A stretch of DNA of 64,000 nt from Pseudomonas sp. CCC3.1 (GTDB lineage: Bacteria > Pseudomonadota > Gammaproteobacteria > Pseudomonadales > Pseudomonadaceae): the NCBI RefSeq assembly GCF_034347405.1, contig NZ_CP133778.1, positions 5,028,501 through 5,092,500 on the forward strand. The letters run 5' to 3'. How positions within the stretch are numbered: position 1 is the first letter of the stretch; every line of letters begins with the position of its first letter. Below are positions 7,601-15,461 of the stretch, in pieces. The translations under genes were made by a program, and so were the position numbers. The notes beneath the pieces are model-generated. The model was not told where the DNA came from and did no database searches. It saw only the letters and a list, made by a program, of their open reading frames with translations.

Positions 7601-8755
7601 ATGAAGAAGAATAAACCGGGCGACCCTTTTCCAAACGACGACTGGTTTCCAAGCGACGACTGGCAGCCACGACTTCCGAACGGTGGCGCTTCATGGGCAG
7701 CATGGAATCCCCCCTCCAAGCCAGAACCGGTCTACATCGCAAAAGATGAATGGCCATCCCCCAAAGAGCGAACAGATCAAGTCTTTGCCAAGTCCTGCCT
7801 CTCTAAAAACTGGTGCAGCACCGACGCTGGAACGACCACAGAACCCGCTTCACATTTCGGTAATGTCATGGTCGCTGGCGCCATGCTTTTGCCTGACGCA
7901 TCCACTGCTATAGCGTTAGCTCTAGGCGCCGATGCCGGACTGGGTCGTATGGCCGGTGGCGGCATCATGCAACAGCGCATGACTTGGGCACTGCGCGGCG
8001 CTGGCGGACCTGCCAGCGTTTTTATACTCGGCATGCTGCCCACCAAAATGGGCGACGGCACACTGCACACTGACGACCAGCTACGCAGCATGAGCAGGGC
8101 CACCACGCGGGTGCGCTTTCAGTTCCGTCGCGATGCTGAAGGCGTGTTACAGGTGTACGGCATTCACACGGGCGCGTCAGGCGACGACTCGGTACGCACG
8201 GTGCAGGTTAAGTGGAATGCGGCAAAAACGGTGCTGGAAGCCGAGCTAAATGGCATCACTATTCTCTGGACACCACAGAATGGGCGCCTGGGTCACATGC
8301 CTCCGCTGGTCTACCCTGATGACAGCGGCGCGCAACTGGGCACTATTCTCGTGCATCCGATCGCAGAGAATACGGATAGTCAACTTGAAGGACTGCCTGG
8401 CGAAGACATTACAACCGACGACTGTATTCTGGTTTTCCCGGCAGACAGTGGACTGACGTCGCTGTATGTGGTGTTTACAAAGCCTGTTGGTGGCGGTGAT
8501 ATCAAATATCACAGGCCTCCATTAGGCTTGCCTGCATTCCCAGATGCTTTTCCAGTTAAATCCAAAAGCAGCGTCCAGGGTGGGGGAGCCAAACGCAGTC
8601 GCTGGAAAGACAGAAAAGGCCGTATTTACGAATGGGACAGCAAGACAGCTGCCATTGAGTTATACGGCAAGCAAGGCAATCACTTAGGCGAGTTCAATCA
8701 CGAAACAGGCGAACAGATAGACCCGGCAAAGCCCGGCAGAACGACACCTAAATAA
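7601..8755 (+). CDS. S-type pyocin-domain toxin with colicin E3-like rRNase tip
   Basis: A 384-residue modular toxin. Residues 1-60 are a Pro/Asp-rich start and about 64-330 form the pyocin S domain (CLSKNWCSTDAG start; later ITILWTPQNG and VFPADSGLTSLYVVF). Residues 331-384 match the colicin E3 16S-rRNase tip (RSRWKDRKGRIYEWDSK, GNHLGEFNHETGEQ). Asp346 and Glu353 occupy the positions of ColE3 Asp510 and Glu517, but Thr349 replaces His513. The protein is shorter than classical S pyocins and lacks a clear receptor-binding N-terminus. Release as a bacteriocin or delivery by a secretion system are both open. Three immunity-type genes follow. Confidence 0.85.
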   Translation: MKKNKPGDPFPNDDWFPSDDWQPRLPNGGASWAAWNPPSKPEPVYIAKDEWPSPKERTDQVFAKSCLSKNWCSTDAGTTTEPASHFGNVMVAGAMLLPDASTAIALALGADAGLGRMAGGGIMQQRMTWALRGAGGPASVFILGMLPTKMGDGTLHTDDQLRSMSRATTRVRFQFRRDAEGVLQVYGIHTGASGDDSVRTVQVKWNAAKTVLEAELNGITILWTPQNGRLGHMPPLVYPDDSGAQLGTILVHPIAENTDSQLEGLPGEDITTDDCILVFPADSGLTSLYVVFTKPVGGGDIKYHRPPLGLPAFPDAFPVKSKSSVQGGGAKRSRWKDRKGRIYEWDSKTAAIELYGKQGNHLGEFNHETGEQIDPAKPGRTTPK

Positions 8756-8770
8756 ATCAGGAGATGAATC

Positions 8771-9010
8771 ATGTTTTTATGGATCAGTGGATTTTTAAAG
8801 GACGATGATGAGGACGACGCTTTGAAATACGACCTAACCGTTCAACCTGAGTATGAAGCCGCTGTAATGGCAATTCTTAGCTGGAAAAACTTGGCCGAAA
8901 GCCCAGAAGGTGAATGGTTGCTGACGAACGACCAAGTAAAGCAGCTCAGTATCGCAATTGATGAGCATCTGCCAATGGACTTGGAGCTTTATATTAGTGT
9001 GAGAGGCTGA
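8771..9010 (+). CDS. Immunity-type protein 1 (cognate candidate)
   Basis: A 79-residue acidic protein (MFLWISGFLKDDDEDD start, LPMDLELYISVRG end) starting 15 bases after the toxin stop behind AGGAG. Small acidic partners directly downstream of colicin E3-like tips bind and neutralise the basic RNase domain. It is not obviously the ImmE3 sequence but belongs to a small family of pseudomonad proteins of this shape. It is about 60 percent similar by eye to the gene at 9452 and distantly similar to the one at 9127. Confidence 0.75.
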   Translation: MFLWISGFLKDDDEDDALKYDLTVQPEYEAAVMAILSWKNLAESPEGEWLLTNDQVKQLSIAIDEHLPMDLELYISVRG

Positions 9011-9031
9011 TAATCGGGGTTACTGTCAACT

Positions 9032-9130
9032 CAGCTGTACAGCGAGCAAGGTAATAACCTTGGCTAGTTCAATCACGAAACAGGTGAGCAAACAAAAGAT
9101 ACGGATAAAAAAATAGAGGTTGAGCCATGA
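9032..9130 (+). pseudogene. Decayed copy of the toxin C-terminal tip (1)
   Basis: Translated from 9032 the DNA reads QLYSEQGNNLG, stop, FNHETGEQ, aligning with ELYGKQGNHLGEFNHETGEQ at the end of the toxin. A TAG (9065-9067) replaces the GAG codon. There is no start codon. The frame's own TGA overlaps the ATG of the next immunity gene as ATGA, as in an intact toxin-immunity junction. It is an orphan tip left by duplication or recombination. Confidence 0.8.
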
Positions 9131-9360
9131 TTTACGTTGTTGAAGCATTTGACAAAGAAAGCGAATCTCTCGCCTTTGAAATTGAGCTTCTAGAGGGGTG
9201 CGAAACCCAATTAGCAAAAATTATGAACTGGACATCACCACAGCGAGGCGACGAGGGTTATAACCTCACTGACACGCAGCTTTCGAGCATTGAGGTTTTG
9301 GCAGGCAAGCATTTTAAGAACGATAAATATATATTCCAACTTACCTGTAACGTGAGTTGA
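9127..9360 (+). CDS. Immunity-type protein 2 (orphan)
   Basis: A 77-residue acidic protein (MIYVVEAFDKESES). It shares the layout of the two flanking immunity genes: an opening beta strand, an acidic SLAFEIELLEG segment, a ...IMNWTS turn, then LTDTQLSSIE...F. It has diverged much further than those two. It follows decayed tip 1, so it probably neutralised the toxin variant that tip once encoded, or now protects against a rival's variant. Confidence 0.65.
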   Translation: MIYVVEAFDKESESLAFEIELLEGCETQLAKIMNWTSPQRGDEGYNLTDTQLSSIEVLAGKHFKNDKYIFQLTCNVS

Positions 9361-9451
9361 CGCATCGGGTAATGCGCTTGATATAAACTCCAAGCCTGGT
9401 AGATGGAATAATCGAATGGCGGCTTAAAATAAAAATAATCGGCGACTTAAT

Positions 9452-9691
9452 ATGTTCTTAGAAATCACAGGTTTTCCCGCAATCGGTAGCGACGACAGCT
9501 CTATCAAGTTTGAACTAGATGTCCCTCCTGAATATGAATCAACAGTATTAGACATCCTTGGCTGGAAAAGCCTAGCTGCCGAATGCGATGGTGAGCTGCA
9601 ACTAACCAGTGAACAAATCCGGAAAATTTCTTCAGCAATAAATGAGATTCTGCCAATAGATTTAGAGCTCTATATCGGTGTGCGGGCCTGA
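9452..9691 (+). CDS. Immunity-type protein 3 (orphan)
   Basis: A 79-residue acidic protein (MFLEITGFPAIGSDDSS; ends LPIDLELYIGVRA) clearly paralogous to the gene at 8771, with the same length and the same GWKSLA / SWKNLA core. The 25 or so bases after its stop also resemble those after 8771-9010, which shows that a block of tip plus immunity was duplicated. The 90 bases between 9360 and 9452 hold no recognisable tip. Confidence 0.7.
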   Translation: MFLEITGFPAIGSDDSSIKFELDVPPEYESTVLDILGWKSLAAECDGELQLTSEQIRKISSAINEILPIDLELYIGVRA

Positions 9692-9712
9692 TAGTTGGGC
9701 TTTTTGTGAACT

Positions 9713-9841
9713 CAGCTGTACAGCAAGAAGAGCAATAAATTGGGCGAGCTCAATCACGAAACCGGCGAAGAGATAGCTACAGCCCCAAAAAAAAACCTCC
9801 CACCCCCCACCGCCTTGTCCCTGAAACAAACATCGTGTTAA
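9713..9841 (+). pseudogene. Decayed copy of the toxin C-terminal tip (2)
   Basis: The frame from 9713 reads QLYSKKSNKLGELNHETGEE, matching the end of the toxin tip, and then runs through an A-tract into an unrelated tail with stop at 9839-9841. A stop lies just upstream (9707-9709) and no start exists. No immunity gene follows; the next gene is a core AraC regulator, so this marks the right end of the array. Confidence 0.75.
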
Positions 9842-9921
9842 CTGTGCCATCACCCGCGCCAACAGGCGCAAACACCCTGTTCCCGCTGCTCCCTGCCGAT
9901 TTTTTTGCCTTTTGATCAGGT

Positions 9922-10914
9922 ATGAACGCGATGACGATTGCTGCGCCCTCGATAAAGCTCAGTACGCTTCGGCAAATTGCTCCTTATCTGGGGATGCGCG
10001 GGGTGTCGCCGCTGGAGTTTTTTCGGCGTTATGGGATTTCCCCGCAGGTGTTTCAAAACCCTGAAGCCTGGATTCCGCGCGCGGCCTGTTTTCATATTGC
10101 CAATGAGATGGCGGCGGTCACCCAAGACCCGTTTGCCGGGGCGTCGGTGGGGCATTTGATTGAGGTGCGTTCGCTCGGTGTCTGGGGCGAATGGGTGCTG
10201 GGCTCGACCAATCTTGCTCAGGCGTGTGCATTGGCGGCAGTGCATACGGATTTGCTGCATCAAGGCAGTGACGTGAAGATCATCACCGAAGGCCGGGTGA
10301 CGAAGCTGATTCATCACTTTAACGGGCACCACGGGGCCGACCCGAAGCAGGTGATTTTGGGCACGCTGGCGCTGCTGAGAAAAATCCCGCTGATGTCCGG
10401 TGAGCCTCGTGCCATTCGTGTGCATCTGAAAAACCCGAGGGAGCGCGGCGATGAGGCGCTTGAGGAGTATCTGGGGCCGAATCTGGTGATGAACGCTGAG
10501 TACAACATGATCGAATTTGATCGTGAGTTGCTCGAGATTCCTCTACAGCCCGGTCGAGACAGTGCCTGGAAAACCACCCAAGCCTTGAAGTCAACCGCCG
10601 ACGCCGCTGACGCGCTCGTCCAGCAGGTAGCGGATCAGGAACTGTCCAAACTTGTCACTATTTCAAGAAAAATTGGACTGTCGGCCCGGACACTGCAGCG
10701 GCGTCTCGAACATTGCGGCATCGACTTCGACGCATTACGTGACGAGACACGTCGCAGTGAAGCCATGCAATTGATTGCCAGCGCCCGATACAGCGCGACC
10801 GAAATTGCCTACATGGTCGGTTACAGCGATCCCGCGCACTTTACCCGCGCCTTCAAGCGTTGGACGGGCAGCCCGCCGTCGCACTATCGCACCCTCTTGA
10901 AACAAGACCGTTAA
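9922..10914 (+). CDS. AraC-family transcriptional regulator
   Basis: A 330-residue regulator with the N-terminal 'arabinose-binding-like' regulator domain typical of pseudomonad AraC proteins such as OruR (residues about 20-210) and two C-terminal helix-turn-helix motifs (about 235-325): LVTISRKIGLSARTLQRRL and ATEIAYMVGYSDPAHFTRAF. It lies 157 bases upstream of, and codirectional with, an exported-protein operon. TGGCA repeats in that gap may be its binding site. The inducer is unknown. Confidence 0.88.
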   Translation: MNAMTIAAPSIKLSTLRQIAPYLGMRGVSPLEFFRRYGISPQVFQNPEAWIPRAACFHIANEMAAVTQDPFAGASVGHLIEVRSLGVWGEWVLGSTNLAQACALAAVHTDLLHQGSDVKIITEGRVTKLIHHFNGHHGADPKQVILGTLALLRKIPLMSGEPRAIRVHLKNPRERGDEALEEYLGPNLVMNAEYNMIEFDRELLEIPLQPGRDSAWKTTQALKSTADAADALVQQVADQELSKLVTISRKIGLSARTLQRRLEHCGIDFDALRDETRRSEAMQLIASARYSATEIAYMVGYSDPAHFTRAFKRWTGSPPSHYRTLLKQDR

Positions 10915-10990
10915 CCCCTCCGCCTAACCCCTCCCACACAACACGTGCCCCTTTGCTGGGCGGCTCTCGCGTGCGCGCTCGCATTGCTTT

Positions 10991-11005
10991 TGGCACCAAA
11001 TGGCA
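10991..11005 (+). promoter_or_regulatory. TGGCA direct repeats, possible AraC-protein site
   Basis: TGGCA occurs at 10991 and again at 11001, exactly one helical turn apart, with a further GCGCCAAGG close by, about 70 bases before the operon start. TGGCA half-sites in direct repeat are common AraC-family targets. Assignment to the upstream regulator is inference. Confidence 0.3.
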
Positions 11006-11071
11006 AGTTTGCGCCAAGGCGTTCTTATACAGTCAAAAAACTAACGCCAACCTATAAACCAAGAGGTTTAA

Positions 11072-12106
11072 ATGTCCCCTTCATCCGCGGTCTGCATCCT
11101 TGCCATGGCGCTGGCAGTTGTTGGAAGTGCGAACGCTCAGTCATCCCCAGAGGCGGCGATACCGGTGGGTGTGGATAACTTTGCCCGTGCTGAGTCCGAC
11201 CTTTATTTGGGGAAAATGGTGGCAACTGGCAGTTTGGGCCGGTTTGTTCACAGCCGCGAAGCCGTGCCCATCGACGCCCAAAATGTGGTCCGTATGAATC
11301 GGGACACGCTCTATTCGTCAGCGGTGTTCGATCTCGATGCAGGCCCCGTCACGATCACCTTGCCTGAAGCCGATGGGCGTTTCATGTCGATGGCGGTGAT
11401 CAATGAAGATCACTACGTGCCCCTCGTCGCTTACGGCGCCGGCCGCCAGACACTGACCAAAGAGTCCGTCGGCACCCGTTATGTATTTGTGGCTGTGCGC
11501 ACCTTCTTCGATCCCGCAGATCGTAAAGACCTTGAAAAGGTCCATGCACTGCAGGATGCAATGACGGTCAGCCAGGCCAAGGTTGGGGAGTTTGTAGTCC
11601 CTAAGTGGGATCAGACGAGCCAGAAAAAAGTGCGTGAGGCTCTGGAAGTCCTGGGTTCGACGATTCCTGACTACAACCAGTCCTTTGGCCCCAAGGGCAC
11701 AGTCAATCCGATCCATCACTTGATCGGCACGGCCACGGGATGGGGCGGCAACCCGGCCAAGGACGCTATCTACCTGGGCGGCGTGATGCCGCAGAACGAT
11801 GGGCACGCCGTTTACCGCCTGAAAGTTGGAGAAGTCCCGGTCAATGGTTTTTGGTCGGTCAGTGTTTATAACGCCGACGGTTACTTCCAGAAGAACCCCG
11901 AAGACGCCTATTCGCTGAACAACCTCACCGCCAAGAAAAGTGAGGACGGCTCGATTGTCATCCAGTTCGGCGGCTGCGACGCGAAGATCGCCAATTGCCT
12001 GCCTACCACGCCTGGCTGGAACTACACCGTCAGGCTTTATCAGCCGAGCGAACAACTACTGAATGGCCAATGGAGCTTCCCAAAGCCGCAGCTTGTCGCC
12101 CGCTAA
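11072..12106 (+). CDS. Exported DUF1254/DUF1214 protein
   Basis: A 344-residue secreted protein with a signal peptide (residues 1-22, cleavage after SANA). The N-terminal DUF1254 part includes VVRMNRDTLYSSAVFDLDAG. The C-terminal DUF1214 part includes VNGFWSVSVYNADGYF and the TTPGWNYTVRLYQPSEQ end. The biochemical role of the family is not established. The protein is probably periplasmic. It opens a run of four exported proteins and has a GAGG ribosome site. Confidence 0.85.
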   Translation: MSPSSAVCILAMALAVVGSANAQSSPEAAIPVGVDNFARAESDLYLGKMVATGSLGRFVHSREAVPIDAQNVVRMNRDTLYSSAVFDLDAGPVTITLPEADGRFMSMAVINEDHYVPLVAYGAGRQTLTKESVGTRYVFVAVRTFFDPADRKDLEKVHALQDAMTVSQAKVGEFVVPKWDQTSQKKVREALEVLGSTIPDYNQSFGPKGTVNPIHHLIGTATGWGGNPAKDAIYLGGVMPQNDGHAVYRLKVGEVPVNGFWSVSVYNADGYFQKNPEDAYSLNNLTAKKSEDGSIVIQFGGCDAKIANCLPTTPGWNYTVRLYQPSEQLLNGQWSFPKPQLVAR

Positions 12107-12178
12107 TGAGCAACGCCCGACTTTCATAACCCTGCACACACGCCCATACGTTTGGTTTTACACCCAAGGAAAGAAGCA

Positions 12179-13021
12179 ATGACAACCCTCGGCGGTTCAA
12201 ACTTTCTCAAGCATCCCGTGACACTCATGACAGGTGCAATGCTCACATTGGCGATGGTGCTGCCGGTCTACGCAGACGACGCCAGTGAGCCGTCCGTGAC
12301 CGTGGGTGGCGGCATTGGTGTCGGCCCGCTGTACGAAGGTTCGTCGCACTACGCGGCGTTCCCGTCGCTGAAATTGAAGGCCGTGCTGCCGACCCAAGAA
12401 TGGGGCACGTTTAGCGCGGCGTTCCCTGAGGGCTTGCGTTGGGACTTGCCGGGGTTGTCGCCTTTCGGGTTTGCGCTGTTGATCGGTTATGACCAAGGCC
12501 GCAAGGAAAGAATCCACACCCTGGACGGTCGTGATGACTATCTGCGGGGCATGGGCAACCTGGACAGCACTGCGCTGGTCGGGGCTGAAGCGTATTGGAC
12601 GCTGCCAGCGGGCCGCCTGTTTGTTCGCGGCCTGCGCTCAAGCGATAACCGCAATTACGGGGGCGAGCGTCTGGGCCACACCGCGTACCTTGAAGCCGGT
12701 TTTGCCACGGCTTACGCGCTGTCTTCGACATTGACTCTGGACTCGACGCTGTACGGCACCTGGAGCAATGAGAACGACATGATGGCGCGCTTCGGCGTCA
12801 CAGCTCAACAAGCGGCACGCACCCAATTCGAGGAATACCACCCGGGTGGCGGGATGCGCGACGTGACCTTGAAGCTGGGCCTCACCTGGCAATGGCAACC
12901 CCAAATCGCACTGGAAGGCGGGATCAAGACCTACGCCTTGGTCTCCGATGCTCGCAACAGCCCGCTCACAGGTGAAAAGGTGGGCGCAGGTGCCTATCTG
13001 AACGCGCTGTACTCGTTTTGA
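12179..13021 (+). CDS. MipA/OmpV-family outer-membrane protein
   Basis: A 280-residue beta-barrel protein. ATG 12179 follows AAGGAAAG; the frame open from 12152 has no ribosome site. A signal peptide ends near VYADDA. Family signs are GGGIGVGPLYEGSSHYAAFP at the start of the barrel, alternating strands, and a C-terminal aromatic (YSF). MipA/OmpV proteins serve as scaffolds for murein enzymes or as adhesins and porins; the role here is unknown. It is the second gene of the exported cluster. Confidence 0.82.
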   Translation: MTTLGGSNFLKHPVTLMTGAMLTLAMVLPVYADDASEPSVTVGGGIGVGPLYEGSSHYAAFPSLKLKAVLPTQEWGTFSAAFPEGLRWDLPGLSPFGFALLIGYDQGRKERIHTLDGRDDYLRGMGNLDSTALVGAEAYWTLPAGRLFVRGLRSSDNRNYGGERLGHTAYLEAGFATAYALSSTLTLDSTLYGTWSNENDMMARFGVTAQQAARTQFEEYHPGGGMRDVTLKLGLTWQWQPQIALEGGIKTYALVSDARNSPLTGEKVGAGAYLNALYSF

Positions 13022-13073
13022 TTAACCGCTCACGCCGCTGCCATCCGCGACAGGACAGACAAGGGAATACACG

Positions 13074-13901
13074 ATGAAACAACGACATAAGCAGTTGGGG
13101 CTGACCGTGTCCCTGACTGGCCTGCTGTGGTCGGGGCTGGTGCTTGCCGAAGAGGCGGCCACCAAGATCACGGATCCTCATTTCAAGCTGGCTCCGGGCT
13201 ACCTGACCCCGGCGGATTTGCCGCTGCGCCTGGCGTTGCTCGGCGCACCGCCCAAACCAGACTCTGCGGCGCTGGCGCGAGATGAAGAAGCACGGCAGGC
13301 GGCGCTGGCACTGCGCGGCACGGCCCGGGAGAAACTCGCGGCAACGGATGCCGAGCTAGCATTCCCGGGCCCGGCGAACACGTTCTCGTGTGCGATGGGG
13401 ACGCAGATCAGCGAGAAGACCACACCGCATCTTTACACCTTGATGCAGCGCACGCTGACGGATGCCGGTGGCTCCACGTATGCCGGGAAAAACGCCTACA
13501 ACCGCACCCGTCCTTTTGTGGTGCATGACGAAGGCACCTGCCGCAAAGACATGGAAGCGCTGCTGCGCACCGACGGTTCCTGGCCCTCCGGTCACTCGGC
13601 GGCAGGTTGGGCCTGGGGCTTGATCCTCGCAGAGGTGAACCCGGCACGCGCCACCGAACTGATGACCCGCGGCCTGGCGTATGGCCAAAGCCGCGTCATC
13701 TGCAACGCCCACTGGCAAAGCGACGTGGATGCCGGGCGCATCATGGGCGCCGCCACCGTGGCCAGCCTGCACAGCAATCCGGCGTTCCTGAAGGACTTGG
13801 CAGCCGCGAAGGAAGAAATCCAGGTGGCGCAAAAGGCAGCCAATAAACCGACAGAAGACTGCGCCGCCGAGGGTGTTGCGCTCTCGTTGACGCAGCACTG
13901 A
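13074..13901 (+). CDS. Class A non-specific acid phosphatase
   Basis: A 275-residue periplasmic phosphatase of the PhoN/PAP2 fold with a signal peptide (1-25, ending VLAEE). The three signature blocks are present: KNAYNRTRPF, GSWPSGHS and SRVICNAHWQSDVDAG, which supply the phosphate-binding Lys/Arg, the Ser-Gly-His and the catalytic His-x-x-x-Asp. It should hydrolyse phosphomonoesters in the periplasm. The start is 53 bases after the MipA stop. A role in scavenging phosphate from an organic substrate together with its neighbours is inference. Confidence 0.88.
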   Translation: MKQRHKQLGLTVSLTGLLWSGLVLAEEAATKITDPHFKLAPGYLTPADLPLRLALLGAPPKPDSAALARDEEARQAALALRGTAREKLAATDAELAFPGPANTFSCAMGTQISEKTTPHLYTLMQRTLTDAGGSTYAGKNAYNRTRPFVVHDEGTCRKDMEALLRTDGSWPSGHSAAGWAWGLILAEVNPARATELMTRGLAYGQSRVICNAHWQSDVDAGRIMGAATVASLHSNPAFLKDLAAAKEEIQVAQKAANKPTEDCAAEGVALSLTQH

Positions 13902-13914
13902 ACGGGGAGGCGCC

Positions 13915-14691
13915 ATGAAGCTCAGTAACACTAGGTTGCGGCGCAAACACGCTCGCCTGGCCCTGCTGTGTGGGGCCTTGGCGAGCGCCGCAAGCGGCCT
14001 GCCGACTGTCGCCAACGCGGCAGACAGCGATGAGTGGCAGTTCAACGGCGGGCCTTATCTGTGGGGCGCCGGGATCCGCGGGCACGTCGGCCACAAAAGC
14101 ACCGGGACGACGTTTATAAAGTCCGACTTTTCTGACATCGCGCGTACCGTCGATATGTCGGTGATGTTCATGGGCGAAGCGCGGCGCGGGCCTTACAGCG
14201 TGCTCGCCGACCTGATGTACATCGAAACCGACACCCGAAATCGTCTGCCCACAGGGTCCAAGCTGGAGGTAGAGAGCAAAACAGCATCAGGATTTTTGGG
14301 CGGCGGCTATACGGTGCTCGGCGATGACGATTATCGGGTCGACGTCGCGGGCGGCGTGCGCGTCTGGTACAGCAGCACCACCCTGACCCTTCATGGTGGG
14401 CAGACGGCGAGGAGTTCTGGCTCTGACAACGCCACTTGGGCAGACGCCATGGTCGGACTGCGGGGGCGCTACGCCCTCAATGAGCGGTTCTGGTTATCTT
14501 CCTGGGGCATGGTGGGTGCCGGGCAATCGCGTGAAGACTGGGACGTGGCAGCGCTGGCAGGCTGGGAATTCACACCCGGCTTTTCGGCGGTGGCCGGCTA
14601 CCGGGCCATGGGCGTGAATTATCGCAACGACGGTTTTGTGTACGACATCGTGCAAAAAGGCCCGCTGCTGGGGATTAGCGGACGGTTTTAG
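13915..14691 (+). CDS. Outer-membrane beta-barrel protein, unknown role
   Basis: A 258-residue exported protein. The signal peptide is unusually Arg/Lys-rich at the start (RLRRKHAR) and is cleaved near VANAAD. It has Gly/aromatic-rich alternating strands (FNGGPYLWGAGIRGHVG, VDVAGGVRVWYSS) and ends in Arg-Phe, the usual Omp C-terminal residue. It starts 14 bases after the phosphatase stop behind GGGGAGG, so it is the last gene of the operon. The size suits a small barrel of 8-10 strands. Confidence 0.75.
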   Translation: MKLSNTRLRRKHARLALLCGALASAASGLPTVANAADSDEWQFNGGPYLWGAGIRGHVGHKSTGTTFIKSDFSDIARTVDMSVMFMGEARRGPYSVLADLMYIETDTRNRLPTGSKLEVESKTASGFLGGGYTVLGDDDYRVDVAGGVRVWYSSTTLTLHGGQTARSSGSDNATWADAMVGLRGRYALNERFWLSSWGMVGAGQSREDWDVAALAGWEFTPGFSAVAGYRAMGVNYRNDGFVYDIVQKGPLLGISGRF

Positions 14692-14700
14692 GAATTTGCA

Positions 14701-14856
14701 CCCCCGTAGCAGTTGCCGAGCCTGCGAGGCTACGTCCGATTGCGCAGCGATCGTAAACCCTGAAACCACGGTTTAACTGAAAGACCGCGACAATCTGATT
14801 TACGACTGTTTCACAGTCGAACGTAGCCTCGCAAAGCTCGTCAACTGCTACGGGGG
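14701..14856. repeat. 150-bp palindromic dispersed element, copy A
   Basis: Ends are perfect inverted repeats (CCCCCGTAGCAGTTG / CAACTGCTACGGGGG). Further inside, GAGGCTACGT pairs with ACGTAGCCTC, around a variable centre. The same outer arms and the GATCG/CAGTC inner motifs recur at 48836 and 61886. It may fold as a long stem and serve as a terminator between the exported operon and the sigma gene. Confidence 0.85.
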
Positions 14857-14917
14857 ATGTGCAGACAGTCCGCAAGGTAGTTGCCCCTCCCCCCTTGCAT
14901 TACTGGCGTGCCATCAC

Positions 14918-14936
14918 GACAATGAGAGCGATTACC
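14918..14936 (+). promoter_or_regulatory. Fur box-like site before the ECF sigma gene
   Basis: GACAATGAGAGCGATTACC matches 13 of 19 positions of the Fur consensus and contains the AATGAGA...GATTACC core seen before pseudomonad fecI-type genes. It lies 25 bases before the chosen sigma start. Iron repression of the operon fits the gene content. Confidence 0.55.
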
Positions 14937-14960
14937 ATTTACGCTTTTGGTGACTCTCTC

Positions 14961-15461
14961 ATGTCGTCGCTCGATCATTCAGCGCTTCATCAGTTGTACA
15001 GCGAACACAACAGTTGGCTGAAAGGCTGGTTGCGCGTGCGCCTGGGTAATGCGGCCGATGCTTCGGATTTGGCTCAGGATACGTTTGTGCGGGTGATGAC
15101 GGCCCGCGTTGATGTGCCGATCCGCGAGCCGCGTGGCTATCTCAGCGCGATTGCCCGTTCGCTGCTGATCGACAAGTCTCGCCGCCGCACCATTGAGCAG
15201 GCTTATCTGTTTGCCCTGGCTCAGAGGCCCGAACCGGTGGAGGTTTCGCCAGAGGTGCGCTTGTCGATCATCGAGATGCTGATTGCAATCGATACGCTGC
15301 TCGATGAATTGGGCCCCAGGACGCGGGAGATTTTTCTGGCGGTTCAGCTTGAAGGACTGACGTATGTGGCAGCCGCCGAGCGATTTGGGGTGTCGGTGAC
15401 GACGGTTAAAAATCATCTGATTCGCGCGATGACCCGCTGCCTGTTGCTGGTCGAACAGTGA
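14961..15461 (+). CDS. ECF sigma factor, FecI type
   Basis: A 166-residue sigma-70 family protein with region 2 (ASDLAQDTFVRVM) and region 4 (LTYVAAAERFGVSVTTVKNHL). ATG 14961 matches the normal length and N-terminus of the family (SLDHSALHQLYSEHNSWLKGWL); the open frame from 14859 begins inside the palindromic element. It directs transcription of the downstream TonB receptor in response to FecR signalling. Its stop overlaps fecR, and a Fur-like box precedes it. Confidence 0.88.
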   Translation: MSSLDHSALHQLYSEHNSWLKGWLRVRLGNAADASDLAQDTFVRVMTARVDVPIREPRGYLSAIARSLLIDKSRRRTIEQAYLFALAQRPEPVEVSPEVRLSIIEMLIAIDTLLDELGPRTREIFLAVQLEGLTYVAAAERFGVSVTTVKNHLIRAMTRCLLLVEQ

